Below, piece by piece: positions 1 to 6,833 of a stretch of DNA of 16,792 bases (position 1 is its first letter; every line of letters begins with the position of its first letter). A program made the position numbers and the translations under genes. A model generated the notes under the pieces. It saw only the letters and a list, made by a program, of their open reading frames with translations, was not told the DNA's origin and did not search any database. This DNA is from RGIG3009 sp964470515 (GTDB lineage Bacteria > Bacillota > Clostridia > Oscillospirales > Acutalibacteraceae): NCBI GenBank assembly GCA_964470515.1, contig CAYYDD010000035.1, positions 1 through 16,792 on the forward strand, written 5' to 3'.

Positions 1-404
1 CATATTCGTCCACGCAATTCCTAAAGCACGTAGTAGCTGCTTTTCCTTATGCTATCGAGTGTATTCAAACAGACAATGGTATGGAATTTACTAATCGTTT
101 TGCGCCAAAGCCAACAAACAAGAAGACCTTATTTGAAAACACGTTGGAGCAGCTCGGCATCCAACACAAACTGATCCGACCATACACACCTCGACATAAC
201 GGGAAAGTGGAACGCAGCCATCGTAAGGACAATGAGGAATTTTATGCTTCTCACAAATTTTATTCCTTTGATGATTTCAAAAAGCAATTAACCGTTCGTC
301 AACGTCAATACAACAATTTCCCTATGCGTCCACTCAACTGGCGCTCACCTAAACACATCTTGTTCGCTTTCCCTAATGTGTAACACATCATTGACAAACC
401 TACA
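1..404 (+). mobile_element. IS element, 3' part with right end
   Basis: The window opens inside an insertion sequence whose left part is missing. It contains the end of a DDE/rve transposase followed by about 20 bases ending in ACCTACA at 404. I place the right end there because the same sequence, at about 80% identity, ends at the matching point in the inverted copy at 16730-16792, and similarity stops just beyond. Read inward, the end starts TGTAGGTTTGTCAATGATG, as expected for a terminal inverted repeat. The DNA is visibly more AT-rich than the neighbouring genes. IS481/IS3-like is the likely family; I cannot name the element. Confidence 0.8.
3..383 (+). CDS. Transposase, rve/DDE integrase core, C-terminal part (5'-truncated by window edge)
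   Basis: This is the C-terminal 126 residues of a transposase that cuts and joins the IS ends. The frame is open from the first bases of the window, so the gene starts outside it. TDNGMEF near residue 24 carries the second catalytic Asp of the DDE triad, and PRHNGKVERSHR carries the Glu in the usual NGKVER context of IS481/IS3-type integrase cores. The protein ends RSPKHILFAFPNV. The last 13 residues match the partial protein at the other window end at 10 positions. The stop lies 21 bases before the IS end, normal for a compact IS. The catalytic core in view looks intact, but the missing N-terminus leaves activity unknown. Confidence 0.85.
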   Translation, partial: YSSTQFLKHVVAAFPYAIECIQTDNGMEFTNRFAPKPTNKKTLFENTLEQLGIQHKLIRPYTPRHNGKVERSHRKDNEEFYASHKFYSFDDFKKQLTVRQRQYNNFPMRPLNWRSPKHILFAFPNV

Positions 405-453
405 CTTTTTTGGCGTGGTACGAGAATTACTTTTTTGGCGTGGTACGAGAATT
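404..453. repeat. 25-bp perfect tandem duplication abutting the IS end
   Basis: The 25-base unit beginning ACTTTTTTGGCGTGGTACG occurs twice back to back (404-428 and 429-453) with no mismatch. The first copy begins at the last base of the IS. It is absent next to the other IS copy at 16730. It could be a slipped duplication or the remnant of a second mobile-element terminus. Confidence 0.85.
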
Positions 454-465
454 ACTATTGTCATA

Positions 466-490
466 GGCGATTCACGAATCGCCGCTACAC
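466..490. repeat. Palindromic intergenic repeat (REP/MITE-like), copy 1
   Basis: GGCGATTC-AC-GAATCGCC is a perfect 8-bp inverted repeat followed by GCTACAC. Similar modules lie at 8594-8627 and 9428-9461, all in intergenic DNA. A degenerate relative (GGGCGATTCATCGTCGCTCC) starts at 520. I take these as a dispersed palindromic repeat family. Confidence 0.55.
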
Positions 491-555
491 GCCCGATTGT
501 CATTTGTGAAAAATTCCACGGGCGATTCATCGTCGCTCCAACGGTACGTTATCGC

Positions 556-589
556 ACAAAAACAGCGCCTCCCGCAGGAGACGCTGTTT
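556..589 (-). terminator. Intrinsic terminator of the kdgK-eda transcript
   Basis: On the minus strand AAACAGCG and CTCC pair with GGAG and CGCTGTTT around a TGCG loop, followed by a run of five T. It lies about 20 bases past the KDG kinase stop codon, where the operon should end. Confidence 0.85.
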
Positions 590-607
590 CACGGCTGATA
601 TACCGTC

Positions 608-1630
608 TTATCTCTGCACGCGGCCGGAGCCGTCGCCGCCGGCGAGCTTCTCGACCTCGGCCACGCCGACGCGGTTGTAGTCACCCTCGACGGAGTGCTT
701 CAGCGCGGAGGCGGCCACCGCAAACTCGATGGCTTCCTGCGTAGACTTGCCGCTCAGCAGCGCATAGATCAGGCCGCCGCCGAACGAGTCACCGCCGCCG
801 ACGCGGTCAACGACGTGCAGGTGGTAGGACTTGGAGAAGCAGTAGTTCTCACCGTCGTACAGCATACCTGCCCAGTCGTTGTCGCTCGCGGAGATGGAGG
901 TGCGCAACGTGATGGCGACCTTCTCAAAGCCGAACTTGTCTGCCAGTTGCTTCGCCACGGACTTGTAGCCCTCGTGATTCAGCTTGCCGCCGTAGATATC
1001 GGTGCCCTCGGCCTCGATACCGAACACGTCCTTCGCATCCTCCTCGTTGGAGATGCACACGTCGACGTACTGACACAGATCCGTCATCGCCGCACGGGCT
1101 TCGTCACGCGTCCACAGCTTGCCGCGGTAGTTCAGGTCACAGGAAATCTTGACGCCCTTCGCCTTGGCCGCCTTGCAGGCCTGACGGCAAATTTCCACCA
1201 TCCGGCCGCCCAGCGCGGGCGTGATGCCGGTGAAGTGGAACCAATCGGCACCCTCGAAGATGGCATCCCAGTCGAAATCCTCGGGAGAAGCCTCCTGAAC
1301 GGCCGAATGGGCGCGGTCATAGATGCACACGGAGCCGCGCTGCGACGCGCCCTTTTCCAGATAGTAGATACCCACACGGTCACCGCCGCGGACGACCTTG
1401 GAGACGTCCACGCCGAAGGCGCGCAGCGAGTTGATCGCCGCCTGACCGATGGCGTGCTTGGGTAGCTTGGTGACGTACACGCTGTCCATCCCGTAGTTAG
1501 CCAGCGACACCGCGACGTTGGCCTCGCCGCCGCCGAACGTTGCCTGCATCTGGTCGTTCTGGAAGAAGCGGTAGTAGCCGTTGGGAGCAAGGCGAAGCAT
1601 CAGCTCGCCGAAGGTTACGATCTTAGCCAT
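608..1630 (-). CDS. kdgK: 2-dehydro-3-deoxygluconokinase (KDG kinase), PfkB family
   Basis: This cytoplasmic ribokinase-fold enzyme phosphorylates 2-keto-3-deoxygluconate with ATP to KDPG, the substrate of the next gene. The 340-residue length is usual for the family. The N-terminal MAKIVTFGELMLRL and the GGGEANVA sugar-lid region (33-40) are typical. CDLNYRGKLW (164-173) is characteristic of KdgK-like proteins. DRVGGGDSF (275-283) is the PfkB signature with catalytic-base Asp281; its GGGDSF form differs slightly from the common GAGDAF. The start has AAAGGAGG nearby. It follows eda by some 20 bases and is probably co-transcribed from the eda promoter. Uronate degradation (pectin, alginate or glucuronate) is the usual source of KDG. 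Another 2-keto-3-deoxy sugar substrate is possible. Confidence 0.9.
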   Translation of the reverse strand: MAKIVTFGELMLRLAPNGYYRFFQNDQMQATFGGGEANVAVSLANYGMDSVYVTKLPKHAIGQAAINSLRAFGVDVSKVVRGGDRVGIYYLEKGASQRGSVCIYDRAHSAVQEASPEDFDWDAIFEGADWFHFTGITPALGGRMVEICRQACKAAKAKGVKISCDLNYRGKLWTRDEARAAMTDLCQYVDVCISNEEDAKDVFGIEAEGTDIYGGKLNHEGYKSVAKQLADKFGFEKVAITLRTSISASDNDWAGMLYDGENYCFSKSYHLHVVDRVGGGDSFGGGLIYALLSGKSTQEAIEFAVAASALKHSVEGDYNRVGVAEVEKLAGGDGSGRVQR

Positions 1631-1651
1631 AAGTATGAATCCTCCTTTACG

Positions 1652-2614
1652 TTACGCCTGCACCAGATGCACGGCGAAGCCGCCGATCTCATCTTGCAGG
1701 TAGATAGCCTTGAGCTTGCCGGCCGCGTCGGTCTTGGCAGACTCGGGATTCATCCGAATACCCTTGGACTCCAGATACCGTACCGCGCGGTCGATGGACT
1801 TGGTGCGGATGGCGACGTGACCCTTGGCACCGTAGCCGGGGGTCTTCATCACCTCGATGACGCCGCCGACGAAGGTGGAGCTGTTGCCGTCCTTCTTCGC
1901 CATATCAAACAGCGTACTGAACGCGTTGGCCACGCCGTTTGCTTCGCCCGCATCGGCGGAATTGATGCCGACGTGCGCCAGCTCGAAGCCCAGCATTGTG
2001 CTGACGGCCTCACGGGTCAGACGCTCGATCTCGTCGAACTTACCGGCGTTGATGAGGTCAGCCGTTACCATCCAGCTGCCGCCGCACGCGAGAATTTTCG
2101 GGAATGCGAGATACTCGTTCAGATTCTTTGCACTGATGCCGCCCGTCGGCATAAATTTCAGCTTGCCGTAGGGCGCGGACATTGCCTTAATCATCGCGAG
2201 ACCGCCCGCCGCCTCCGCCGGGAAGAATTTGACGACCTCCAGACCGAACGACAGCGCGATCTCTACCTCACCGGGTGTGGCCACGCCGGGCGTGATGGGG
2301 TAGCCCTTTTCCACGCAATGCTTCACCACCGCAGGATTGAGACCCGGGCTGACGATAAACTTGGCTCCTGCCGCTACTGCGGCATCCGCCTGCTCCGGCG
2401 TCAGAACCGTGCCGGCACCCACCAGCATATCCGGGAACGCCTTGGTCATCGCGGCGATGGCCTCCGCCGCCGCATCCGTACGGAACGTCACCTCGGCGCA
2501 CGGCAGACCGCCGTTGATGAGTGCGCGGGCCAGCGGCTCCGCGTCCTCCGCCCGGTCGATCTTCACGACGGGAACGATACCGATAGCTTCGATCTTTTTC
2601 AATACCTCGTGCAT
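1652..2614 (-). CDS. eda: KDPG/KHG aldolase fused to a C-terminal VOC (glyoxalase-fold) domain
   Basis: Residues 1 to about 205 form a class I KDPG aldolase splitting KDPG into pyruvate and glyceraldehyde-3-phosphate. From the ATG used here, Glu41 (AEVTFRT), the Schiff-base Lys129 (VVKFFPAE) and Thr157 (MPTGGIS) match the E. coli catalytic Glu45, Lys133 and Thr161. GAGTVL and SPGLNP are also present. Normal Eda proteins are about 205-215 residues; this one is 320. The extra ~110 residues look like a VOC domain: FELAHVGIN, GGVIEVMK, GHVAIRT and GFAVHLVQ supply His214, Glu254, His266 and His316 at the usual metal-ligand strand positions. An in-frame GTG nine bases upstream extends the ORF, but AAAGGG is 8 bases from the ATG and abuts the GTG, so I chose the ATG. 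The fused domain's function is unknown to me. Confidence 0.88.
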   Translation of the reverse strand: MHEVLKKIEAIGIVPVVKIDRAEDAEPLARALINGGLPCAEVTFRTDAAAEAIAAMTKAFPDMLVGAGTVLTPEQADAAVAAGAKFIVSPGLNPAVVKHCVEKGYPITPGVATPGEVEIALSFGLEVVKFFPAEAAGGLAMIKAMSAPYGKLKFMPTGGISAKNLNEYLAFPKILACGGSWMVTADLINAGKFDEIERLTREAVSTMLGFELAHVGINSADAGEANGVANAFSTLFDMAKKDGNSSTFVGGVIEVMKTPGYGAKGHVAIRTKSIDRAVRYLESKGIRMNPESAKTDAAGKLKAIYLQDEIGGFAVHLVQA

Positions 2615-2667
2615 ATTGTTCACCCTTTACTTTATTCAGGGACATCCGCCCCCATTCTTTCATTATA

Positions 2668-2695
2668 ATTGTATCGTATTTTGCGAGATTGTCAA
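2668..2695 (-). promoter_or_regulatory. Sigma-A-type promoter of eda-kdgK
   Basis: On the minus strand TTGACA (2695-2690) is followed after 16 bases by TACAAT (2673-2668), giving a leader of about 45 bases to the eda ATG. It is divergent from the yebC promoter; the two -35 boxes are only nine bases apart, so their polymerases may interfere. Confidence 0.65.
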
Positions 2696-2704
2696 GAGAA
2701 AGTC

Positions 2705-2733
2705 TTGCGCACAATGAAGATTTATGCTATACT
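2705..2733 (+). promoter_or_regulatory. Sigma-A-type promoter of yebC
   Basis: TTGCGC at 2705-2710 and TATACT at 2728-2733 are separated by exactly 17 bases. The start codon is about 40 bases past the predicted transcription start. Confidence 0.7.
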
Positions 2734-2780
2734 ATAATCTGTATTATTATGCAACACTGCATTGAAAGGAAGTCATACCC

Positions 2781-3515
2781 ATGTCCGGACATTCCAAGTG
2801 GAACAATATCAAGCGTAAAAAAGAAAAGACCGACGGCCAGAAGGCCAAGATCTTTACCAAGATGGGCCGTGAGATCGCCGTGGCGGTCAAGGAGGGCGGC
2901 AGTGCCGACCCCGCATCCAACTCCAAGCTCAAGGATGCTATCGCCAAGGCCAAGGCCAACAACGTGCCGAACGATAACATTGAGCGTATTATCAAAAAGG
3001 CGGCCGGCGAGGGCAACGCCGACAACTACGAGGCATTGCGGTATGAGGGCTACGGCCCCTGCGGTATCGCCGTCATCGTCGAAACGCTGACGGATAACCG
3101 CAACCGCACCGCCGCCGATATCCGCCATTATTTTGATAAGTACGGCGGCAATCTCGGTCAGACCGGCTGTGTCGGCTTTATGTTCAATCAAAAGGGCGTG
3201 CTGGTCATCGAAGCGGAGGATCGCCACGAGGATCAGGTGATGGAGGATGCGCTGGAGGCCGGCGCCGCAGATTTCGCCGCCGACGAGGACGTGTTTGAGA
3301 TCACCACCGAGCCGGACGATTTCTCCGCTGTGCGCGAGGCACTGGAGCAGAAGGGCTATACGTTCGTATCGGCCGAGGTGGAAATGGTGCCGGACGTGTA
3401 CGCCACCATCCCGGACGAGGACTCCGTCATCAGGATGGAAAAGCTGCTCGACGCGTTGGAGGACAACGACGACGTGCAGAACGTCTGGCACAACTGGGAA
3501 CGCCCGGAGGAATAA
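2781..3515 (+). CDS. yebC: YebC/PmpR/TACO1 family protein
   Basis: This is a conserved cytoplasmic protein of 244 residues, close to the usual 240 or so. MSGHSKWNNIKRKKEKTDGQ followed by KIFTKMGREI is the family N-terminus. It continues with NVPNDNIERIIKKAAGE, the YEGYGPCGIAVIVE and TDNRNRT motifs, GGNLGQTGCVGFMF, and an acidic C-terminal domain with the ALEDNDDVQNV ending. Family members were described as DNA-binding regulators and, more recently, as ribosome-associated factors that ease translation of proline-rich stretches; the sequence does not say which applies. GAAAGGAAG lies 8 bases before the ATG. It is transcribed alone, from its own promoter to a hairpin shared with the convergent phosphofructokinase gene. 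Confidence 0.95.
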   Translation: MSGHSKWNNIKRKKEKTDGQKAKIFTKMGREIAVAVKEGGSADPASNSKLKDAIAKAKANNVPNDNIERIIKKAAGEGNADNYEALRYEGYGPCGIAVIVETLTDNRNRTAADIRHYFDKYGGNLGQTGCVGFMFNQKGVLVIEAEDRHEDQVMEDALEAGAADFAADEDVFEITTEPDDFSAVREALEQKGYTFVSAEVEMVPDVYATIPDEDSVIRMEKLLDALEDNDDVQNVWHNWERPEE

Positions 3516-3550
3516 GCAAAGCCCCTGTATATCAAGATTTTTGGTCAGTG

Positions 3551-3577
3551 AAAAAGCCGCCCATCGGGCGGCTTTTC
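3551..3577. terminator. Bidirectional terminator between yebC and the PPi-phosphofructokinase gene
   Basis: AAAAGCCGCCC-ATC-GGGCGGCTTTT is a perfect 11-bp stem with a 3-base loop. It has T-rich tails on both strands and sits between two converging genes, one base from the minus-strand stop codon. Confidence 0.92.
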
Positions 3578-3578
3578 G

Positions 3579-4802
3579 TTATTTTAAGTAGATGTGGCGG
3601 GGAAGGCCGTCGATGTAAACGGGGGTAAGCTCCGCTTGGATCAGCGGGCGGGCATAATGGTGAAATGCCGGCAACATATCGGTGTAGGTTTCGTTGATCC
3701 AGCTGATCGGGACCTTTTTCTCGAAATTTGCCACCTCGTGAACGTCGTGCGGCTCAGTGGTGCACTGATAGGGGTCATCGGACAGCCGCTTCAGTGCGAT
3801 CATCTCGCCGGTATGACCCTCAAACGCGGCCTTGGCGGCGGCACCGCCCACCTGATACGCCTCCGTAATATCGGTACGGCTGGTCATATGCCCCGCACAG
3901 CGTTGCAGCGTGGACAGCTCAATGGAACGCACCTTGACGCCGAGCTCCGCTGCCACGCGGTTACTGAGATACCGCGCCGTACCCGTGAGACTCTTATGAC
4001 CGAACGGGTCTAAGAACGAGGCATCGTCCGACAGCTCGCAGACATACCGTCCGTCGGCTAATTTCACGCCCTCCGACACCGCGATGACCAGCGATTTTTT
4101 GTCCTTTTGCAGGTGCTCAACCTTCGTGATAAAGCTCTCCACGTCAAACGGAACCTCTGGCAGACAGATCATATCCACGCCTTCGCAGTCTTCGCCCCGC
4201 GCGAGCGCGGCGGCGGCGGTGAGCCAGCCGGCGTTACGACCCATAATTTCCACGATGGCGACGGAGCGTGTACCGTACACCTTTGCATCACGCACCAGCT
4301 CTTTCATCACCACGCCGATGTACTTCGCCGCTGATCCGTAGCCGGGCGTGTGGTCGGTGACCATCAGATCGTTATCAATGGTTTTCGGCACGCCCATAAA
4401 TTTGATATGACTGCCGATGCGTCGACCGTAATCCGACAGCTTACAGATGGTATCCATACTGTCGTTACCGCCGATATAGAAAAACCATTCGATCTCCAGT
4501 TCGCCGAGGAGACGGAATACCGTCTCATACACGGCGGTATCCGCGTTCATATCCGGCAGCTTGTAGCGGCAGGAGCCAAGAAACGAGGAAGGGGTGCGCT
4601 TGAGAAGCTCGATCTCCAGTGAGGAGGGCAGTTTTTGCGACAGGTCGACTACGCGCTTTTCCAGCAGGCCTTGAATGCCGTTGCACATACCGTACACCCG
4701 ATCAGCTCCGCGGCTTTGGCAGACCTGAAAAACGCCCGCTAAGCTGGAGTTGATAACCGCCGTGGGACCACCGCTTTGGCCGATAATTGCATTTTTAGCC
4801 AT
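3579..4802 (-). CDS. pfp: Pyrophosphate-dependent 6-phosphofructokinase
   Basis: This enzyme reversibly phosphorylates fructose-6-phosphate to fructose-1,6-bisphosphate using PPi. The protein has 407 residues; GQSGGPTAVINSS (8-20) is the phosphoryl-donor loop. GGNDS (111-115) places Asp114 where ATP enzymes have Gly104, and PKTIDND (139-145) places Lys140 where ATP enzymes have Gly124. Both substitutions are accepted PPi-enzyme signatures. TPGYGSAAKY and MGRNAGWL follow in the usual order. AAGGAGG stands 9 bases before the ATG. It is the last gene of the minus-strand run, but an intrinsic terminator lies between it and the upstream sugar kinase and I see no separate promoter, so expression may depend on read-through. 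PPi use saves ATP and is common in anaerobic Clostridia. Confidence 0.92.
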   Translation of the reverse strand: MAKNAIIGQSGGPTAVINSSLAGVFQVCQSRGADRVYGMCNGIQGLLEKRVVDLSQKLPSSLEIELLKRTPSSFLGSCRYKLPDMNADTAVYETVFRLLGELEIEWFFYIGGNDSMDTICKLSDYGRRIGSHIKFMGVPKTIDNDLMVTDHTPGYGSAAKYIGVVMKELVRDAKVYGTRSVAIVEIMGRNAGWLTAAAALARGEDCEGVDMICLPEVPFDVESFITKVEHLQKDKKSLVIAVSEGVKLADGRYVCELSDDASFLDPFGHKSLTGTARYLSNRVAAELGVKVRSIELSTLQRCAGHMTSRTDITEAYQVGGAAAKAAFEGHTGEMIALKRLSDDPYQCTTEPHDVHEVANFEKKVPISWINETYTDMLPAFHHYARPLIQAELTPVYIDGLPRHIYLK

Positions 4803-4830
4803 AAAAGTTGACCTCCTTAAAATGTGGAAA

Positions 4831-4869
4831 CAAAAACCGCAGGAAAGACGGGTTACCGCTTTCCTGCGG
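4831..4869 (-). terminator. Intrinsic terminator/attenuator between the sugar kinase and pfp
   Basis: CCGCAGGAAAG (4837-4847) and CTTTCCTGCGG (4859-4869) form a perfect 11-bp stem with an 11-base loop. On the minus strand it is followed by five T. It is 12 bases past the sugar-kinase stop and about 10 bases before the pfp ribosome site. Confidence 0.85.
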
Positions 4870-4881
4870 CTTGGTGGTTAG

Positions 4882-5880
4882 TTACCAGATAACGGTGGAA
4901 CGCTCCCATCCCTTACTTATTGTACCAATTTTTTCCTTGGTTGTCAAGCCACTGGTAGCATCGGCACTGCCGAGCGAGACGGCTGCGGCCGCCGAAGCAA
5001 ATTCCAGCACCTCCACATCCGATAAACCCTCGTACAATGCAATGAGTGAGGCGGCGCAAAACGCATCGCCAGCGCCGGTGGAGCCTTGGACGTACTCCGC
5101 CGGAACGTTCAGTGAGCCCACGGCGGTAAAGCCCTCATCCGACAGACAGACGGCGCAATCGCGCTTGTGGATGATGACCTTTTCGCGCACACCCAGCTCA
5201 CGCAGACGCTCGGCGATAGCGCGCAGATTGCGGTTCTCCGGCACCATACCGGCCAGTGCGCCTGCCTCGATCTCATTGATGATGAGATAGTCGGTATACG
5301 GCAGGCAGGGGAGCACCAGCGAGTAACGGTCGGAGTTTTCGCTGACCAGATCAATGGAGGTCTTGATGCCGCGGCGCTTGGCTTCCTTCAGAATAGCCAG
5401 ACCGTCACCGTTATCCACCTTCCGTAACAGCAGGAAGTATCCGAGATGCAGAATATCCGCCTTCAGCGCATCGAAATCCATATCGTCCACACCAAATGCG
5501 GCAGACGCACCGGCATAGGTGAAGAACGTGCGCTGACCGCCCGCGATGCTCATCACATCCGTGAAGCTGGTGCGTTCGGCATCGGTCTCACGCAGCCCGG
5601 TACAGTCCAAGCCGTTTTCCGTCAGCGTATCCAGCACGAGCTTGCCGTCGGCATCCTTACCGATCTTACCGATGGCGTATACCGGCAGGTTGGGGTCCAT
5701 ACGGCGCATATCCACGCCGACGTTCGGCACACAGCCGCCCACCGCTTTTTCGATGCTGCGGATCTGAGTCAGCTCCCCGCAAGCGGGGTAGGCCGCGATC
5801 TCACAAATGGTATCGACCAGTACGGTGCCCGCGACGGCGATGCCGCCGCGGGTGTTCTTTTCCGTGTTCATCAGTTGCAT
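4882..5880 (-). CDS. PfkB-family carbohydrate kinase
   Basis: This is a ribokinase-fold sugar kinase of 332 residues. The N-terminal strand GGIAVAGTVLVDT, the sugar-binding segment AVGGCVPNVG (46-55), the GKIGKDADG motif (71-79) and STGAGDAF (267-274, catalytic base Asp272) are clear. The substrate cannot be read from sequence; the operon suggests a keto-sugar or amino-sugar product of the two preceding genes, for example fructose. The start is uncertain. The ATG at 5880 overlaps the upstream gene by 10 bases with GGAGG only 4 bases away. The ATG at 5871 forms a TGATG stop-start overlap with GGAGG 13 bases away. Either implies tight translational coupling. A strong terminator follows. Confidence 0.85.
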   Translation of the reverse strand: MQLMNTEKNTRGGIAVAGTVLVDTICEIAAYPACGELTQIRSIEKAVGGCVPNVGVDMRRMDPNLPVYAIGKIGKDADGKLVLDTLTENGLDCTGLRETDAERTSFTDVMSIAGGQRTFFTYAGASAAFGVDDMDFDALKADILHLGYFLLLRKVDNGDGLAILKEAKRRGIKTSIDLVSENSDRYSLVLPCLPYTDYLIINEIEAGALAGMVPENRNLRAIAERLRELGVREKVIIHKRDCAVCLSDEGFTAVGSLNVPAEYVQGSTGAGDAFCAASLIALYEGLSDVEVLEFASAAAAVSLGSADATSGLTTKEKIGTISKGWERSTVIW

Positions 5881-6815
5881 TCCGCCTCCAGCGGACCCGC
5901 CAGCTCCTTCAGGAAGAACAGCTTACCGGCCAGCGTCGGAACGTAGGTGGAGGTAATCCACGGTGTCTTCTCGTGGCGCAGCGTCATCCACAGCGACAGA
6001 CCCTGCCACTGCATACCGCGACCAAGCGTACCGTCGGCACCGCCGATAGCGTAGTCAGCCTTCAGGAACACACCGGGACCGATGGTGTTCGCGCGGCAGG
6101 GAACCAGAGGCGTGCGGGACTTGAAGCTGGTCAGCGCGTTCTGCTCCACCGTCAGCGGATGGATCTTCGCGCCGATGCGGTAGGGCTGCTTCTCCCACTC
6201 CTCAGCCGTGAACTCCGCGGCGAAGGTGGGTTCCCAGAACGCGATGTGGCACATACGGCCGATACCGTACACCAGCACCAGCTTGGCGCCCTCCGCCTTG
6301 AGCGCGTCGATCTTCGCAGGATAGGTGGGCAGATTCGCCTTGGTGGCGAAGTTGCGCTGATCCTTCGGAACAGTCAGCTCGCCGAGCGGGCCGAACAGTG
6401 CCTGCTCCATCGCATACTGGAACGCACCCGGGTTATCGGAGGCCAGCGTGTTGCCCTCGCTGTCAGCCCACTCATCCATATTGAAGGTGTACACGTGCTC
6501 ACAGGAAACGCCCCACGCCTTGATGAAGTAGACGACCCACTTGTACATACCCATCGGGCCGACAGGCAGGATGAACGCGATCTTCTCGCCGCGATCCTTC
6601 GCCTGCTTGATTTGCAACGCGATCTCGTGACCCATATAGGTCTCAAACTCGCCCAGGCTCTCGCACTGGACGGGAGTGAAATCCGGGTTCCAGTGAGCCT
6701 GATGCTCGGTGATGCTCTCCGGCGTGCCGATGCATGCGTCGATCTTCTCGAAATCCCACCCGGCGGGGTAGAAGCCCTCTAACGCGGAGCCCTTGACGGT
6801 CGAATTGAAATCCAT
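5871..6815 (-). CDS. NagB-like (glucosamine-6-phosphate isomerase/deaminase family) protein, atypical active site
   Basis: The 314-residue protein has the NagB/RpiA/PGL fold. FNMDEW (111-116) carries Asp114, equivalent to the catalytic Asp72 of E. coli NagB. GIGRMCHIAFWEP (184-196) matches the GxGxDGHIAFNEP motif and keeps His190 and Glu195, but Met188 replaces the catalytic Asp141. The usual phosphate loop (TGGTP-like) reads LPVGPMGMY (83-91), with no Gly-Gly-Thr. E. coli NagB has 266 residues, so the N-terminus is extended. It therefore probably acts on a substrate other than glucosamine-6-phosphate, perhaps an unphosphorylated or differently phosphorylated amino sugar, or it has drifted. 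It lies between a PIG-L deacetylase and a sugar kinase. AGGAGAG precedes the ATG. The exact reaction is unknown. Confidence 0.75.
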   Translation of the reverse strand: MDFNSTVKGSALEGFYPAGWDFEKIDACIGTPESITEHQAHWNPDFTPVQCESLGEFETYMGHEIALQIKQAKDRGEKIAFILPVGPMGMYKWVVYFIKAWGVSCEHVYTFNMDEWADSEGNTLASDNPGAFQYAMEQALFGPLGELTVPKDQRNFATKANLPTYPAKIDALKAEGAKLVLVYGIGRMCHIAFWEPTFAAEFTAEEWEKQPYRIGAKIHPLTVEQNALTSFKSRTPLVPCRANTIGPGVFLKADYAIGGADGTLGRGMQWQGLSLWMTLRHEKTPWITSTYVPTLAGKLFFLKELAGPLEAECN

Positions 6816-6833
6816 AACTATAACTCTCCTTTT

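Noticed and set aside
2727..3491. 254-codon minus-strand ORF opposite yebC
   Set aside because: It is a shadow of yebC and would run through the yebC promoter and start region; no family features.
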